Origin: Ypsolopha sequella
Taxonomy: Eukaryota; Arthropoda; Insecta; Lepidoptera; Ypsolophidae
Direction: 5' to 3'
DNA length: 64,000 bases
Assembly (NCBI GenBank): GCA_934047225.1
Contig: OW203993.1
Span: 28,472,069 to 28,536,068, forward strand
Shown here: positions 42,793 through 54,500 of the stretch, in pieces
How positions within the stretch are numbered: the first letter of the stretch is position 1
How the letters are laid out: every line of letters begins with the position of its first letter
Translations under genes and position numbers: made by a program
The notes under the pieces: model-generated
What the model was told of the DNA's origin: nothing
Databases searched by the model: none
What the model saw: only the letters and a program-made list of their open reading frames with translations

Positions 42793-43639
42793 GTAAGTAA
42801 TTTAAACATGTATTTACTGTGATATTTATAGAATAAACCTTGCGGTAAATAAAATGTATCGTTGTAGCAAGTAGCGTTGAAATTAGACAATATTTTGTCC
42901 ATTGCAGGTTATAAAGAGTGTCACACATTGGGTTAGAATATTAACGCCGCAATGTATATTTTTTCAAAAATTATCAACGCGGACCTAACTGTGTACGGCC
43001 GCTGGTCATGGCTTTTTACATGTATAGTAGCTTGGCACAGTGCCATGACGTGTTTGGTATTTTACATGTAAGCTTCATAGAAATACGGTGTTATTTTGGC
43101 TGTATGAAGACGGGTGAATCTATGTGTGCGCCGCGTATGTTTACTAACTAAGTAATACTAACGTATTCCAAAAAGCGGCGACAGCGGTGCTCGTATACAA
43201 TTTGTGTCACGCCATCCCCGTGGTCTTACACAACGCTTTAACAACGTTTTCTCCTAAACTGGTAATGAACACGCGCGGAGCCTAGGCTAGATCTAGATTT
43301 AATGAAACGGCTCAAAATGTGCTGCAATAACTGCAATAAAGCAATTGCTTATCCTATGTCATAATATTATATTATAACACTGCGATTCTGCGCTGCGATG
43401 GACCCAATTTATTATAAAACCGCTAGAGACCCAATCGACACCAGAGGCGAAAAATAATTCCCGACCTTATATCTTAAGCCACGCCCCCTTTATCCTGATT
43501 GCGTTCAAGGCAGCTTTACCGGAACGACGCACCCGAAATTCATTCATGTCTTCTTCCAATTTTCCGTGAAACAAGACCTTATTACCTATGTACTGTGTAT
43601 GATGCCATCGCAGAATGCCTATTGGTTTAAATGCAAATT

Positions 43640-43830
43640 ATAACTTCAAAATTTTTCAAATTCTAATTTACAAAAACCAATTAAATCTTTGCGATGGCAA
43701 CATACACGATACGTAGATAATAAAGTTTTGTTGAATAACTATTGAGTGAATTTTGAATTTAAGTGTTCTGTTTCGATTAATTAGAACAAGGGTTTTTCAC
43801 AAATCAGCTGCGAAACCGCTTTTAACACGC
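43640..43830 (+). repeat. Dispersed repeat, copy 2 (pairs with 2080-2267)
   Basis: Carries the 'gttgaataactattgagtga' block and flanks matching the copy next to the Penelope dimer, but without that insertion. Confidence 0.55.
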
Positions 43831-43924
43831 TAGTGAGTCTTTTCGCTTTAAACAAGATATTGGCGGAACTAATGTGCAGAGACACGTTCAAGGAAGCCAG
43901 ATAAAACGGCTTTCAATTGATTTG

Positions 43925-44285
43925 ACTATGCCTGCGGGTAAGAATAGGATATTTCAACAGGATTCAGCAACCGCACACAAGCAAAGACGATCCAACACTG
44001 ATTCTCCAGAGTAAGTTGCGTAAAGATTGGATAACCGATTATGAAACGTCTTCGAGAAGGGTTGCTGTAAGCAAGTTAGACAAATTGAAGGCTGATTTAG
44101 TGAAAGCAGCTGTATGTGCGGCGGATATTTTAAGTAGACCTATAACCATGTGGCAAATGAAATCATATAACGCCCTCGTGAGCGTTCAGTATGTGCATTA
44201 CAAGCTGGTATATCAAGTAGTTACAAAAATTCGGTGTAGAGATATGGTGGAAAAATTCGTCGTTCCAGATACGGTACCTCGGTAG
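43925..44285 (+). pseudogene. Possible mariner-like transposase relic
   Basis: Frame 43934-44020 reads MPAGKNRIFQQDSATAHKQR. The FQQDSAxAH motif carries the second catalytic Asp in Tc1/mariner transposases. The frame then breaks. A following frame at 44016-44285 includes LDKLKADLVKAA, similar to a mariner C-terminal helix. Short and degenerate. Confidence 0.4.
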
Positions 44286-44405
44286 CGCGCCTGTCATGTA
44301 AGCAGGAGGTCGCAGGTTCAAATCTGAGCCCGAGGAATTTTTTCAAAAATATTTGTGCTTTTAAATTTGTTTCTGATTGATTCCTAGTTGGTAATGCACT
44401 CTAAT
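44270..44405 (+). mobile_element. tRNA-derived SINE, copy 2
   Basis: Head 'cctcggtagcgcgcctgtca', B-box-like 'ggttcaaatctgagcccgag', then a body ending 'taatgcactctaataata'. Same architecture as the minus-strand copy at 15262-15405. Confidence 0.6.
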
Positions 44406-45351
44406 AATAATTAATAGTACATTGTTCACCGAGGGAAGAAAGGGGAAGATTACCAACGAGGGTGTAGTTTGAGGCCCGAGGCGAAGCCAAGGGCCTCAAT
44501 ACACACGGGTTGGGAATCGCACTTTCTCCCGAGTGATACATAGTGCTTTATACTACACCTGCGAGGAAATAGTATAATTTTACTTTTAATCAAGATACAA
44601 TAAAAGAAACTAACTGACTCGCGTGCGATTGTCACTTTTTATTTCCTTCTTATTTTTTATTATGTACAGGAAAAGCAAGTAGCCAGTATCATTTTTCGAG
44701 TTTCATGTACGAGTTCGCAAAATAATACTGGCCACTTGGCGACTTGCTCATTCTTTGTTATTAAAAAAAAAACAGCACGTTAACAATGGATTTGCATATA
44801 CTTTGTCTGCCCGCTCAAGCACGTTAACAATGAATTTTCATACACTTTTTCCGCCCGCATATTTGTATGACAGTAATGACGTATTTTCTGCATCGTTTTC
44901 AACAAAGAAAGAAGGTACTTTCCGAGCAGGTGTAGTATAAATTAAATTGTTTATGATTCCTGATTGTTTCGTAACATAAACATCTTATTTGTGAGACAGA
45001 AATTATGGCAGGACTATACATGTAGTTATTCAACATTGTAACGGCTCCTTAACGGAAATTTTCACTCAAAACATACCAAAACAAAGTTTAGGCGTACTAG
45101 CATAAGCCTACGGCCAGACTATCGGATGAATATTCTCTCGAAATCATTAATGGAACCAAGCTATGAGTAAAGGAGATGGACAATACTGCATTTCGCTTTA
45201 CTCATATAGCTTTGTTCCCTTTATGGCGAGAGTGTACGTGGCCAGACATACCACACGATACCGCGAACATTCGCCGACCTCCGATAATATGGCTGTAGGG
45301 TAAGGCGTATAGTAGGTATATAGACATAAGGGAGGTGTGTATGTGTGCGTG
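44406..45351. other. 3' flank of CHMP2A and intergenic DNA
   Basis: Contains a small inverted repeat at about 44675-44750 ('gcaagtagccagtat' / 'atactggccacttgg'). A direct duplication of 'gcacgttaacaatg' lies near 44776 and 44819. No gene. Confidence 0.4.
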
Positions 45352-48300
45352 TTACTCTCGGCGCAGGTTGTCGAGCCGCGCCTGCAGTTCAGCATCCGCG
45401 TCCGTGAGCCCAGCGCCCCCCGCGCCCGCAGCCGCGCCGCCCACACCCCCCGCGCCTCCACCGCCACCCGCCATGGCTGCTGCCGCCGCCGGCACGCGCG
45501 CTGGAAACATCACCTCGGATTAGAACTGTTCTACTCTTTTTATTCGTTTATTCTGATTCATACGAATAATGATTAATTCGATTAAGGTTTTTATGTTCAG
45601 TGCGCCGTCGATACAGTGCTTTACATCTTAATTGCGCACTCACACATTGACAAACGCGGTATGCATGAGAGCGCAAGTAGCATTGGTTATCTTTGACATC
45701 TGTCACAAAATCTATATAAAAAGAAACAGGTGTCATCTTTGACATCTGTCAGAAATTCTGTATAAAAAGACATGTTATCTTTGATATTCTTTACAGAAAT
45801 TCTATATGAAAAAAAAAATAACGCATATGTCATATATCTCAAGTGCTATACGAAAAAATACACATCTCTCATCTATGACATCTGTCAAACATTCTATGAA
45901 AAAAGACACATGCCATCTCTGAAATCTGACTTAAATTCTGTATGAAAAAAGCCACATATCATCTTCGACATCTGTCAGAAAAAATACAATATTTTTGTAA
46001 CTGGGCCCGTGGGCTGCTAACAAAAATTCAATATTTTTGCAAGTGGTCAACTCAGCCCGCGGGCTAAGTGGATAGACGCTGTATCAGACTGACAGGTGTT
46101 GAAGCAGATAGTTTCAAATTATCTGATTCCAAAATGGGACTTGTTGTATGTATTTGATGTTGTGTGAGAGAGTGAGGGTGTGTGCGCGGATGTTTATCTG
46201 CAACCTCTACCGGCAACGGAGAGCGATCGAGCCAGTCACCTGTGTGTTTATGTGAGGATAGATTGTGCGGTTGCAGGTTTGTGTGAGGGTGTATTTGTGT
46301 CACCACAGCGCTTGAGTGAGTCGTCCAGGATGTGTGTGTTTGTTGTGTGAGGGTTAGGGTGTGTTTATTAATGTCACCTCCGCCGGCGATGGAGAGCGAG
46401 CCGGTCGCTTGCGGCAGTCCTGAGAGCTGGTCTCCGAGCTGCAGCCCGAGCTCGTCCAGGATCTGGGAGACGACGGCGTCACTCTCCTCCTCGTCACCAT
46501 CCCCCTCCATGGCCTCGTCTATGGAGTCATTCATCATTTCCTCCTTCATGTCCATGATCTCTGACTGCTTCTCGAACTCCTGGAGGTCAGCATTTTTAAA
46601 TTTGTGAAAACCGGACGAAAAAGTGTCTGGACTTTTTTTTTTAAATAAACTTAAGCGCCTACTTACTAGTACGTAGCATAGACTAAGTATACTAGGCAAG
46701 CAATACCTACTTATATCTTTATGTCCAAGATGATTTCAGTATTTTTCTTTTTTCCAAATATATTTTATACTTACCTACTATATATACCTACTATATATAA
46801 CAAAACTAAGAGCTTGCCGACAAACTGCATTAGCAGTTTACAATTTAAAAAAAAAAGTGTTGTTTTTTTTGTGAAAATAAATAAATAATAAATAAATGAT
46901 AATGTGAAAAAAGCTACTTTTTCGGTGTTTTTTGTATGGGGACCTCCTTTGGGCTTAATATTTTTTGTTTATTTGCCGTGATAGAGGCCATAATAAAACG
47001 TATTGTGTGAAAATTTCAACTGGTTACCTATAACGGCTAAAGCTGTAGACCCGACAGCGAAGGCTTAGTAATAAACGGGACCCTCGTTTGGTTATGGAAC
47101 CCTAAAAATGAACGGTAACCATACCTGCAGGATCTTCTGTATCTGCGGCATGTTCAGTTGCCGGTTCATGGTGGCCATGGCGCGCGTGACGCCACGCATC
47201 GCCTGCGCCATCGTGCTCTGTGACTTGAGCGTCTGGATTTTGAGTGACACCGCCTGGATGTTCGCCTTCATCAGCATAAACTTGCGCACGTAGCGCCGCG
47301 TGCGGACCAGGTCCTTCGCCATTATCTTTACCGCATCCTGGAAACAGACACATACAATATACAAGGTGGACAATTTAAGAGACAACATCGTCTCGTGTAT
47401 TTATGTATGTATTTGTATGTAGTATATTTCTATGTTTATGTTATAGGTTTAAAATAACTTTTAAAGAAAGAAAGAAAGAAGAAAGAAAATAAATTTATTG
47501 GCGCGTTTACAAAACTATAAAAAGAACTTATAGCTAACACAGTAGATAAGTTTATTTAAGTAGGAGTAATCTATAGATAAAAATAACACGACAAAAGGAT
47601 GTAGCTCAGCTATGTGCCATCCAAAACATGCTTTGGTTGGCGCTGGTTTTCAGCTACCTCCGTTATAATTGCCTGATAAGGTATTAACGAGTTGTTAACA
47701 ATTTTATTTACTAAATTGAAAAATCAATAAAAATTGGCAGAAATGGCTTATAACTAAATTAAAGAAAATAAAAACAAAAAAATGCGTAACAAGACAAAAA
47801 CAATAAAAAAAAAAGGTAATTAGTATATACAGATATAGACTTATTAGTAGGGTGTATAGTCTTAAGCATTGTAGGCTTTCCAAGGATGTTTCAAATGTCC
47901 AGTGTCCATTTGCTTTTTCATAAGATACTGTTTATACCTAAACTTAAATGTATGGGCTGAGCACTTTTGTCTCAAGGGCGGTGGTAAATTATTCCATATT
48001 TTTCCATAATTTACATATTGCTATGCACTGATTAAGTTAAATTTTCAAGATAAAAATGTTTTTATGTTTTCCCAAGGTTGCCTGGAAGAAATTTCTTTTA
48101 GGAATAAGTCCGCCCTTGGCTTCTATCTGTTCTTTGTGTGTATCTTGTCTTCTTATTTGTGTGCAATAAAGTGTTTATTCATTCATTCATTCGTCTCAGT
48201 TACAGGATTTTACGCCCAGTTGCATGAAACAAAAGTAAGTATAAATAAGGTCAACATGAAATATATGTTGTCACTTTATTTGTGCCCAGCAGTATATATT

Positions 48301-50136
48301 GCACATCGGCTATCTTTGGCTTCGTAGAGCGTCGTCTCTGTCACTCTGGACTCTTAGTGCTACATGCGACAGAGATGACTCTATGACACAATGTGTAGTA
48401 TTTACTGCTGGGACCTGTAAATTTGAATTAAAGGTTGATCTTAAACTAATCTTGGTTTATGCAATCTTTCAATGTTAATGTCATTGATGACCTCAACACA
48501 GTTTTTTGAAAGTATGTTGAGAAAGTTATGTTATGATGTCATACTGTAATATAAATATACTGTATTTTTTCGGATTCTGGTTGCTAACCCTATCATTTTT
48601 TAAAAGACTATGTATGAGATCAACTAGCAATAAAATCAAATGTTTCCTAAAAATAACAGTAATAAAAAAATACCCTTTTAAAATTACCATCCTGTTTATA
48701 AAAATGTATGGCCATATCATAGATAGAATAGACATTTTAAGATCAGTTTGGCCATACCATGAACAAAACTAAAGGGGTCACCTCACTGCTCTGCTCTTCT
48801 CTTAGCTCCTGAACTTATATTCATCAGCAATTTTACAAGCTCCTTACTTGTTGTCGCACCTATTGTTGACTTTTTATTGAAAGACTACTGAAAGTTTCTT
48901 ATTTCATATACTTCATGATATTATGACAAATTTATTTTATTAACTCCTGACTTTGCTAATGGTCACACCTGTTACTGAATTTTTATTGAGACTATCGTAC
49001 ATTTCTTATACTTCATGCATTTATGGCAAATTTTTTGATATGTCTATGGCATATACTTTACTTAGAAATGTCAGCATATGGATATGGATAAACAAGGAAA
49101 GCTTATCAAATAACATACTCTTTAAAATAGTTAAACAACATACAAGAGTGTTTGTTCTAATGGGTGCTTTTATAAATAAAGTATAATTATTCTTCCTTTT
49201 TGTTGTAAGTTTAACTGTCGTGAGTGTCTCACAGACACTGTGTTAAGACAGTTTGTTGCTGTTCCACCCAAATCCCAGTACCTTCCGCTTTTGCCTATAC
49301 TTAAACTTAGTGATCGGTGCGTCCACACTGCAATAGCTGTCTTGCTTCCAGGTCTCATATTATTCAATTATCGTCTCTATACAGGCAACATGGTTGTCGC
49401 AACGTGGGTACAAACAATCAATATGCGATAAGTTTGGAAGGTACTAGAATGTGGGGGGTGCATAAAAAGATGGGATAAATAGCATAAAAACCAGACATGG
49501 TGTCTGTGTCTGGTAACACTAGTTAGGGTTATATATTTTTTTTAATTTTGTAAATTTATTTATAAAAACACTGTTGTTTATTTTTACCAAGTATTTTTAA
49601 TTTATGTTATATAAGGAGGTAGGTACGTATATTTTATTGAATCATTTACCTAAAATTTCAAACCTATTGTTATGTTTTGACCAATTTTATTTTGATGTCC
49701 TGCAGACATCACGTCACTAGATATGTCTTACAGAAGCCAGGTCTCAAAGGTACTCAAAGGTTAATATATTTTTGGGGGATTGTTGACTGTTGTACCAATT
49801 TTATAACTGTATATACTTGTAAGTACAGACATGATTTACCTTCTTTTGATCGTAAATCATGTTCCCATAAGACTAGATATAAAATTGGTTAACACAATAA
49901 GGTATGTAGCAGCCGCAGGAGACGCTGCTACATTCTGTTCCAGCTAGTAAGTGTGAGAGTTTACCAACCATCTGCCCCTCCTTGGCGAGCTTCTTGATGT
50001 CGGCGATGACCTTCTTCTCCTGCTGCTCCATCTTCATGCGCTCACGGTCGAGGTCTCGCATGGCCTTGTTTAGCGCGCGCTGGTTCTTACGCAGCATCTC
50101 GTCTGGCGTCATGCGGTGACCGAACAGCCACTCCAT
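45352..50136 (-). CDS. CHMP2A: Charged multivesicular body protein 2a (Vps2), ESCRT-III subunit, four exons, complete
   Basis: Exons are 49969..50136 (ATG), 47125..47337, 46378..46579 and 45352..45500 (TAA), 243 aa, all GT-AG and in phase. The start is the Met of MEWLFGHRMTPDEMLRKNQR; an upstream in-frame Met at 50166 would add 10 residues not seen in the family. Basic helices 1-2 (residues 1-127) include KDLVRTRRYVRKFMLMKANI. An acidic region follows (EEMMNDSIDEAMEGDGDEEE). The C-terminus LTDADAELQARLDNLRRE is a type-1 MIT-interacting motif that recruits Vps4. The protein works with CHMP3/4 in membrane scission at endosomes, midbody and nuclear envelope. The linker before the motif is expanded to an Ala/Gly-rich run, making it longer than human (222 aa). 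It diverges from RFC2, with 1.37 kb between start codons. Confidence 0.94.
45690..45985 (+). repeat. Degenerate tandem repeat, ~45-bp unit
   Basis: About six diverged units of the form 'catctttgacatctgtcaga' plus 'aattctgtataaaaagaca' within CHMP2A intron 3. Units vary from about 40 to 55 bp. Confidence 0.6.
46165..46240 (-). pseudogene. Partial duplicate of CHMP2A exon 3 end and its donor region
   Basis: Minus-strand 'gctctccgttgccggtagag' aligns with exon 3's 'gctctccatcgccggcggag' (46378-46400), and matching flanks of 'ataaacat' and 'accctcac' follow. The true GTGACA donor corresponds to GTTGCA here. It is 140-180 bp downstream of exon 3, in intron 3. Confidence 0.6.
46900..47110 (+). repeat. 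Dispersed repeat ('accctaaaa' family), copy 2
   Basis: Matches 21890-22110 through 'gccgtgatagaggcca', 'aaatttcaactgg' and the closing 'ggaaccctaaaa'. Lies in CHMP2A intron 2, ending a few bases before exon 2's 3' boundary. Confidence 0.5.
47466..48060 (-). repeat. Retroelement-like 3' region in CHMP2A intron 1
   Basis: Begins with an A/G-rich 'agaaagaaagaagaaagaaa' tract and 'ataaatttattggcgcg', typical of a reversed LINE 3' tail. Decayed, non-coding. Confidence 0.35.
48073..48194 (+). repeat. Lepidopteran LINE 3' tail
   Basis: 'aaggttgcctggaagaaatt', then 'aataagtccgcccttggctt', then 'gtgcaataaagtgtttattc' with ATTC repeats: the characteristic end of a non-LTR family abundant in moths. 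5'-truncated. Confidence 0.6.
48285..48412. mobile_element. Small TIR element ('cccagcagta' ends)
   Basis: CCCAGCAGTATATA is inverted as TATTTACTGCTGGG 128 bp away, in CHMP2A intron 1. Arms are short and imperfect beyond the ends. Confidence 0.45.
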
Positions 50137-50800
50137 CTTGACCAAACTGTAATACACACCAATCAATCTTTAGGCATCGTGCCCCTTATCGAAACTCTGA
50201 CCTGAGTCAATTGAGGGCTCTTAGAAATAGGAGGAACACATTCTGGCGGGCTGATTACAAAAGAGGATTCCTCTAGTACCTATCGAGCTCATGCCTCATT
50301 TTCTTTTATCCATATCATAAGGTTAAGGGTTTGGACGTGAAAGTGTATCTCTGTCCTTTGTATGGGTTGTTGGATGTAGACGAGTGATGATTCACCACAC
50401 CAAGCACGAAAGCAATTGATACTTACTTTTTAATAAATAATTATAGAATTCTTGGTTGTTCCTTGTATTATATATATTTAGCAAGGCGTCTTAGCTGTTA
50501 TTATAATATTTCATTGATACGAAATTACAGATTTTCCGTGTATAACACTGGTTTGTTTACAAATATTTTCTAAATTTTCGACCCCTTCCTTTCTTTATAT
50601 GTCAAAAGTCGGTAAAAAAAAAACTGGAAAAGAGAGCCCTCTCTCATTTATTTGTGCCAACAGTTACAGCATCGAACTGTACCTTTATCTAGCGATCGGC
50701 TCCAAACTAAATCTCTTTAATAAAATTACATCCACAGAACACTTTTTATCACTATCAATGTTTTACAGACACGTATTGTTAGCTATTAATCTATTCTAGG

Positions 50801-50827
50801 CTCAGAATAAGGAATCCTTATTCTGAG
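50801..50827. mobile_element. 27-bp copy of the THAP-element family, 8-bp TSD
   Basis: Reads CTCAGAATAAGGAAT followed at once by CCTTATTCTGAG, that is, two 12-15 nt element ends joined with no interior. Flanked by ATTCTAGG at 50793-50800 and 50828-50835. Only end sequence of 39018-40853 is left. Confidence 0.85.
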
Positions 50828-51180
50828 ATTCTAGGTCTCTCTTTTATTGAAAAACGCGGCATGCATGAGAGAGAGCTCAACATCCATCACTGTGGGACGA
50901 ATAATCATTGGCAAAATGTGGGTGTAACGGTGAGACCTGTGACTTGAATTTGTACGATCTATACTCGGAAACACCTCTGGCACTTTTTCGGGGATTCATA
51001 CCATAACGATGTATAAAAACATTTCAAATAACGTTCTTGAAAAATACTTTATCTACATACTCGGATGTAATGCACTGCAACTAAGCATGGGCGATGATAG
51101 CACAACTTGGCGTCCGTCGTTCCGTTAACGATGTCATATATGACGACTTAGCGACCATTATAATAGTTTAGTTTATTGTG

Positions 51181-51352
51181 ATCAGTAGCCTAAGCATGAA
51201 AACATCTCCGTATAGTTGCGTTTGAAACTCTTGCCATACGTAGCTGTTAGTTCCGCTACTGTCCACTTGGAGCGGTTTCCCAGATTTCATACGATTTTGA
51301 TTTAGTTTGAAACGCAACTATACGGAGATGTTTTCATGCTTAGGCTACTGAT
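51181..51352. mobile_element. MITE with 49-bp perfect inverted arms, upstream of RFC2
   Basis: 51181-51229 is the exact reverse complement of 51304-51352 (ends ATCAGTAGCC / GGCTACTGAT), with a 74-bp loop. It ends 151 bp before the RFC2 start codon, so it probably lies in or next to the promoter. Confidence 0.8.
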
Positions 51353-51503
51353 GACCCTACCATTATATCGTGACTCGGAACGCATCGCAAAAGTCAAAAA
51401 TTGCGCGGTTCGTGTATGTACCTATGTATTTAGTTGCAAGCTTTTTTCTTTTTTATTTATTTATTACTTGATAATAAGAAGGATCAGATAATTTTGCATC
51501 ACA

Positions 51504-54500
51504 ATGAGTGACGAAGACGTCACCATAATGGAAGTCGACGAGGAAGCGCCGAAGCCATCGAAGTCGGCCGCGAGCAGCACAAAGTCGACAGCGCACCTGC
51601 CGTGGATAGAGAAGTACCGGCCGCAGACGTTCAGTGATATCGTGGGGAACGAGGACACGGTGTCGCGGCTGGCAGTGTTCGCGCGGGCCGGCAATGCGCC
51701 CAACGTGATTATAGCAGGCCCGCCCGGCGTCGGGAAGACCACGACCATCCTGTGCCTGGCGCGCGCGCTGCTGGGGCCTGCGTTCCGCGAGGCCGTGCTA
51801 GAGCTGAATGCGAGCAACGACCGCGGGATCGACATAGTGCGCAACAAGATCAAGATGTTTGCACAACAAAAGGTTGGCATGTGTGGCGTTGTTGGGGCTA
51901 GATGATAGTATGTTGTTGGCAGGCCTATTACTTATGAAGTATTCGAGTGACACCACACAGAAACCACCACCAAACTCTGTATGGATCCCTCATGCACTTC
52001 CATAGTAATTTGTCTGCTAACAACACATTATTATCTTGCCCTAAAAATGCCATGCTTCCTGTTTTGGGGTCATTCATTAATCACATGAGGCTCGAAAGGG
52101 GGGTAGGGGGTTTGGAAAAAATGACCAAATATCACTACGGGTAAGGTGGGGGGGGGGGGGTGGGGGGGGGGGGGGGGGGTTGTAGTGAGATATCACATGT
52201 ATTTATTTTTTCTTTGAATGCGCAATTTTTAAACCGAAAAATGCTGTGTGACCTTATTACATCAAAACTTTGATCGTAATTTAATTTAAAAATAATATTT
52301 TGAATTCTTTAATATACTTTCTACCAAAAAAATACATGTGATTTTGGGTAGTGGGGAGGGGTAGTCTAAAACCTCACCACGTATCACCATGGGGGAGGGG
52401 TGGGTTAAAAAATTGCTAAAAACATCACATGATTAATGGACGGCCCCTGTGACAAAGCTGTTATTGTACTTTATAAAATATTATTTGTGTCAGAATGTTT
52501 TGTAAAGTTATACTCCTCAGTAACATAATGTACAAATGAATATTTATTTATTAGTCCTTAATTTGCAAGAAATAGTAAAACGATAGACCAGCCCCTCTAT
52601 TCTGTATCTTTAGTTGCCAACTGTACTAGGTGCCTATCATCAAAAACATAGCTAAAAACTGAACTTTCAAAATTGCCTTTAGTGGGTATTGAACTATTTA
52701 CGAACTGTGTCGTCACTTCAAGTGCGAACATTTCCTTAGATAATCGGAATTCGATAGTATATCTATGTTTTTGATGATAGACACCAAGTACAGTTGGCAA
52801 CTAAAGATACATAATAGGTCCTCATGGTCCAGATTGTTGCTCTGAAACATCTTACAGATAAGGCTATCCTCAAATTTAAAGAGTAAATAAACCTATTTAT
52901 TCTTTTGAAAAGTCGTTCAGTATGATCAGTGGGTCATGTGTTTTTATTTATTTATTTATTCAGAAAACTCACAGCACAAGAAACAACATATAAACTTGAA
53001 AGTTTTATTTGCGGAACGCCAATTACAAGTTTCCTGACAGGTAATATTTACGTCCAGTATTCTTAATAGTAGTGTCTAATGTGTAGGTGACGCTCCCGGC
53101 TGGCAGGCACAAGATAGTGATCCTGGACGAAGCGGACAGTATGACAGAAGGCGCACAGCAAGCGCTGCGCCGCACCATGGAGCTGTACTCCAGCACTACA
53201 CGGTTTGCGCTCGCCGCTAACAACAGCGAGAAGATCATCGAGCCCATTCAGTCCCGCTGTGCCGTGCTCAGATACTCGCGGCTCACTGACGCACAGATAC
53301 TTGCCAAGGTACACCTATTTTTAGAGAAAATTATCCCTTTCTCTACAATTAAACTAACAGTATGTATCCACTGCAATGGCATGCACAGAACTTTTTTCCG
53401 GAAAAGCAATCAGAAGGTCAAGTTTTACAATAAAAATAATATGAAAAAATTTAAATAACACTTTGAAAAAAAAAAGTTTGTGTGAAAATGTTCACTCTAG
53501 GGTCTACCCTGGCGTCATACAAACTTTTTTTTTTCAAAGTGTTATTTAAATTTTTTCATATTTTTTTATTGCCAATCTTGACCTTCTGATTGTTTTTCCG
53601 GAAAAAAGTTCTATGCACGCCACTGATCCACTGGTCAAACAACTCTAATACTTCTACCTTCAACAAGCACAATTCCTGATCACTTTAACCCACAGTGATT
53701 CAGGACCTGGCTGCAGTCCTGTAGGTGAAGCCGCATGTGGAGAATTTTTTTTCATGTCTTACTTATATTATAAAAAAAAACGTGTGAGTTTGGATGTAGG
53801 AGATAATATCTGGAACTACTGATCTGATCATAATTATTTAACAAATTGTAAGCTACATTATTCCTGAATAGCCATTAATTACAAGCAGGTAATCTCTGGA
53901 AAATTATTTCCCTTTTGTTATAGTCACTCTTTTCTTGGACATGGACTGTAGTTTGTACCTTGGAAATGGATAATTCCTTAGGGACATAGGTGGTAATTTA
54001 TTAAATATGCTCAAGTGAAACTGCTGGCAGGAGTCTATAATAAATAAATGTAATCTGAAACGTGGCCTTGGGCTTAGACCTAGCCAGAGACATTCTAGGC
54101 TATATAAAGGATTAGATCAAGCACCACAATAAATTGTCAGCAGGAAACAAAGCTTATCGAAAATCTAATATTTACAATTAAATTATTAAGCCGAAAAACA
54201 TGTTCAATAGGACTACAGAAAGACTAAATTAATACAGGAAAAGTACAAGAGGACAAGAAGTTTAATAACCATCAGAAAATGTACATGTTATTTGCAAAAG
54301 AATCTATCATCTTTCATAAACATCACAAGACTATAGTGTCCTTTTCAGAATTAGTGATTCTGTCTTCATGATATGTTTGCATGTATATAATTAAATAATG
54401 TTTCAGGTAATAGAGGTGTGCGAGAAGGAGAAGGTATCGTACACGGAGGAGGGTTTGAGCGCGGTAGTGTTCACAGCGCAGGGTGACCTGCGCAGCGCAC

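Larger units (their letters stand above)
50137..51503. promoter_or_regulatory. Shared intergenic region of divergent CHMP2A and RFC2
   Basis: The two start codons face away from each other across 1367 bp. Core promoter elements could not be fixed by eye. The region has taken in a 27-bp nano-element (50801-50827) and a MITE (51181-51352). 51093-51160 resembles 10140-10205. Confidence 0.45.

Noticed and set aside
46064..46699. 211-codon minus-strand frame extending CHMP2A exon 3
   Set aside because: Exon 3 ends at a clear GTGACA donor at 46377; beyond it the translation is His/Thr-rich repeat read-through and the true C-terminus is at 45352-45500.
50137..50166. Upstream Met (MIGVYYSLVK) as CHMP2A start
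   Set aside because: The family starts at the M[D/E]xLFG position; the extra ten residues are not conserved and lie in probable 5' UTR.
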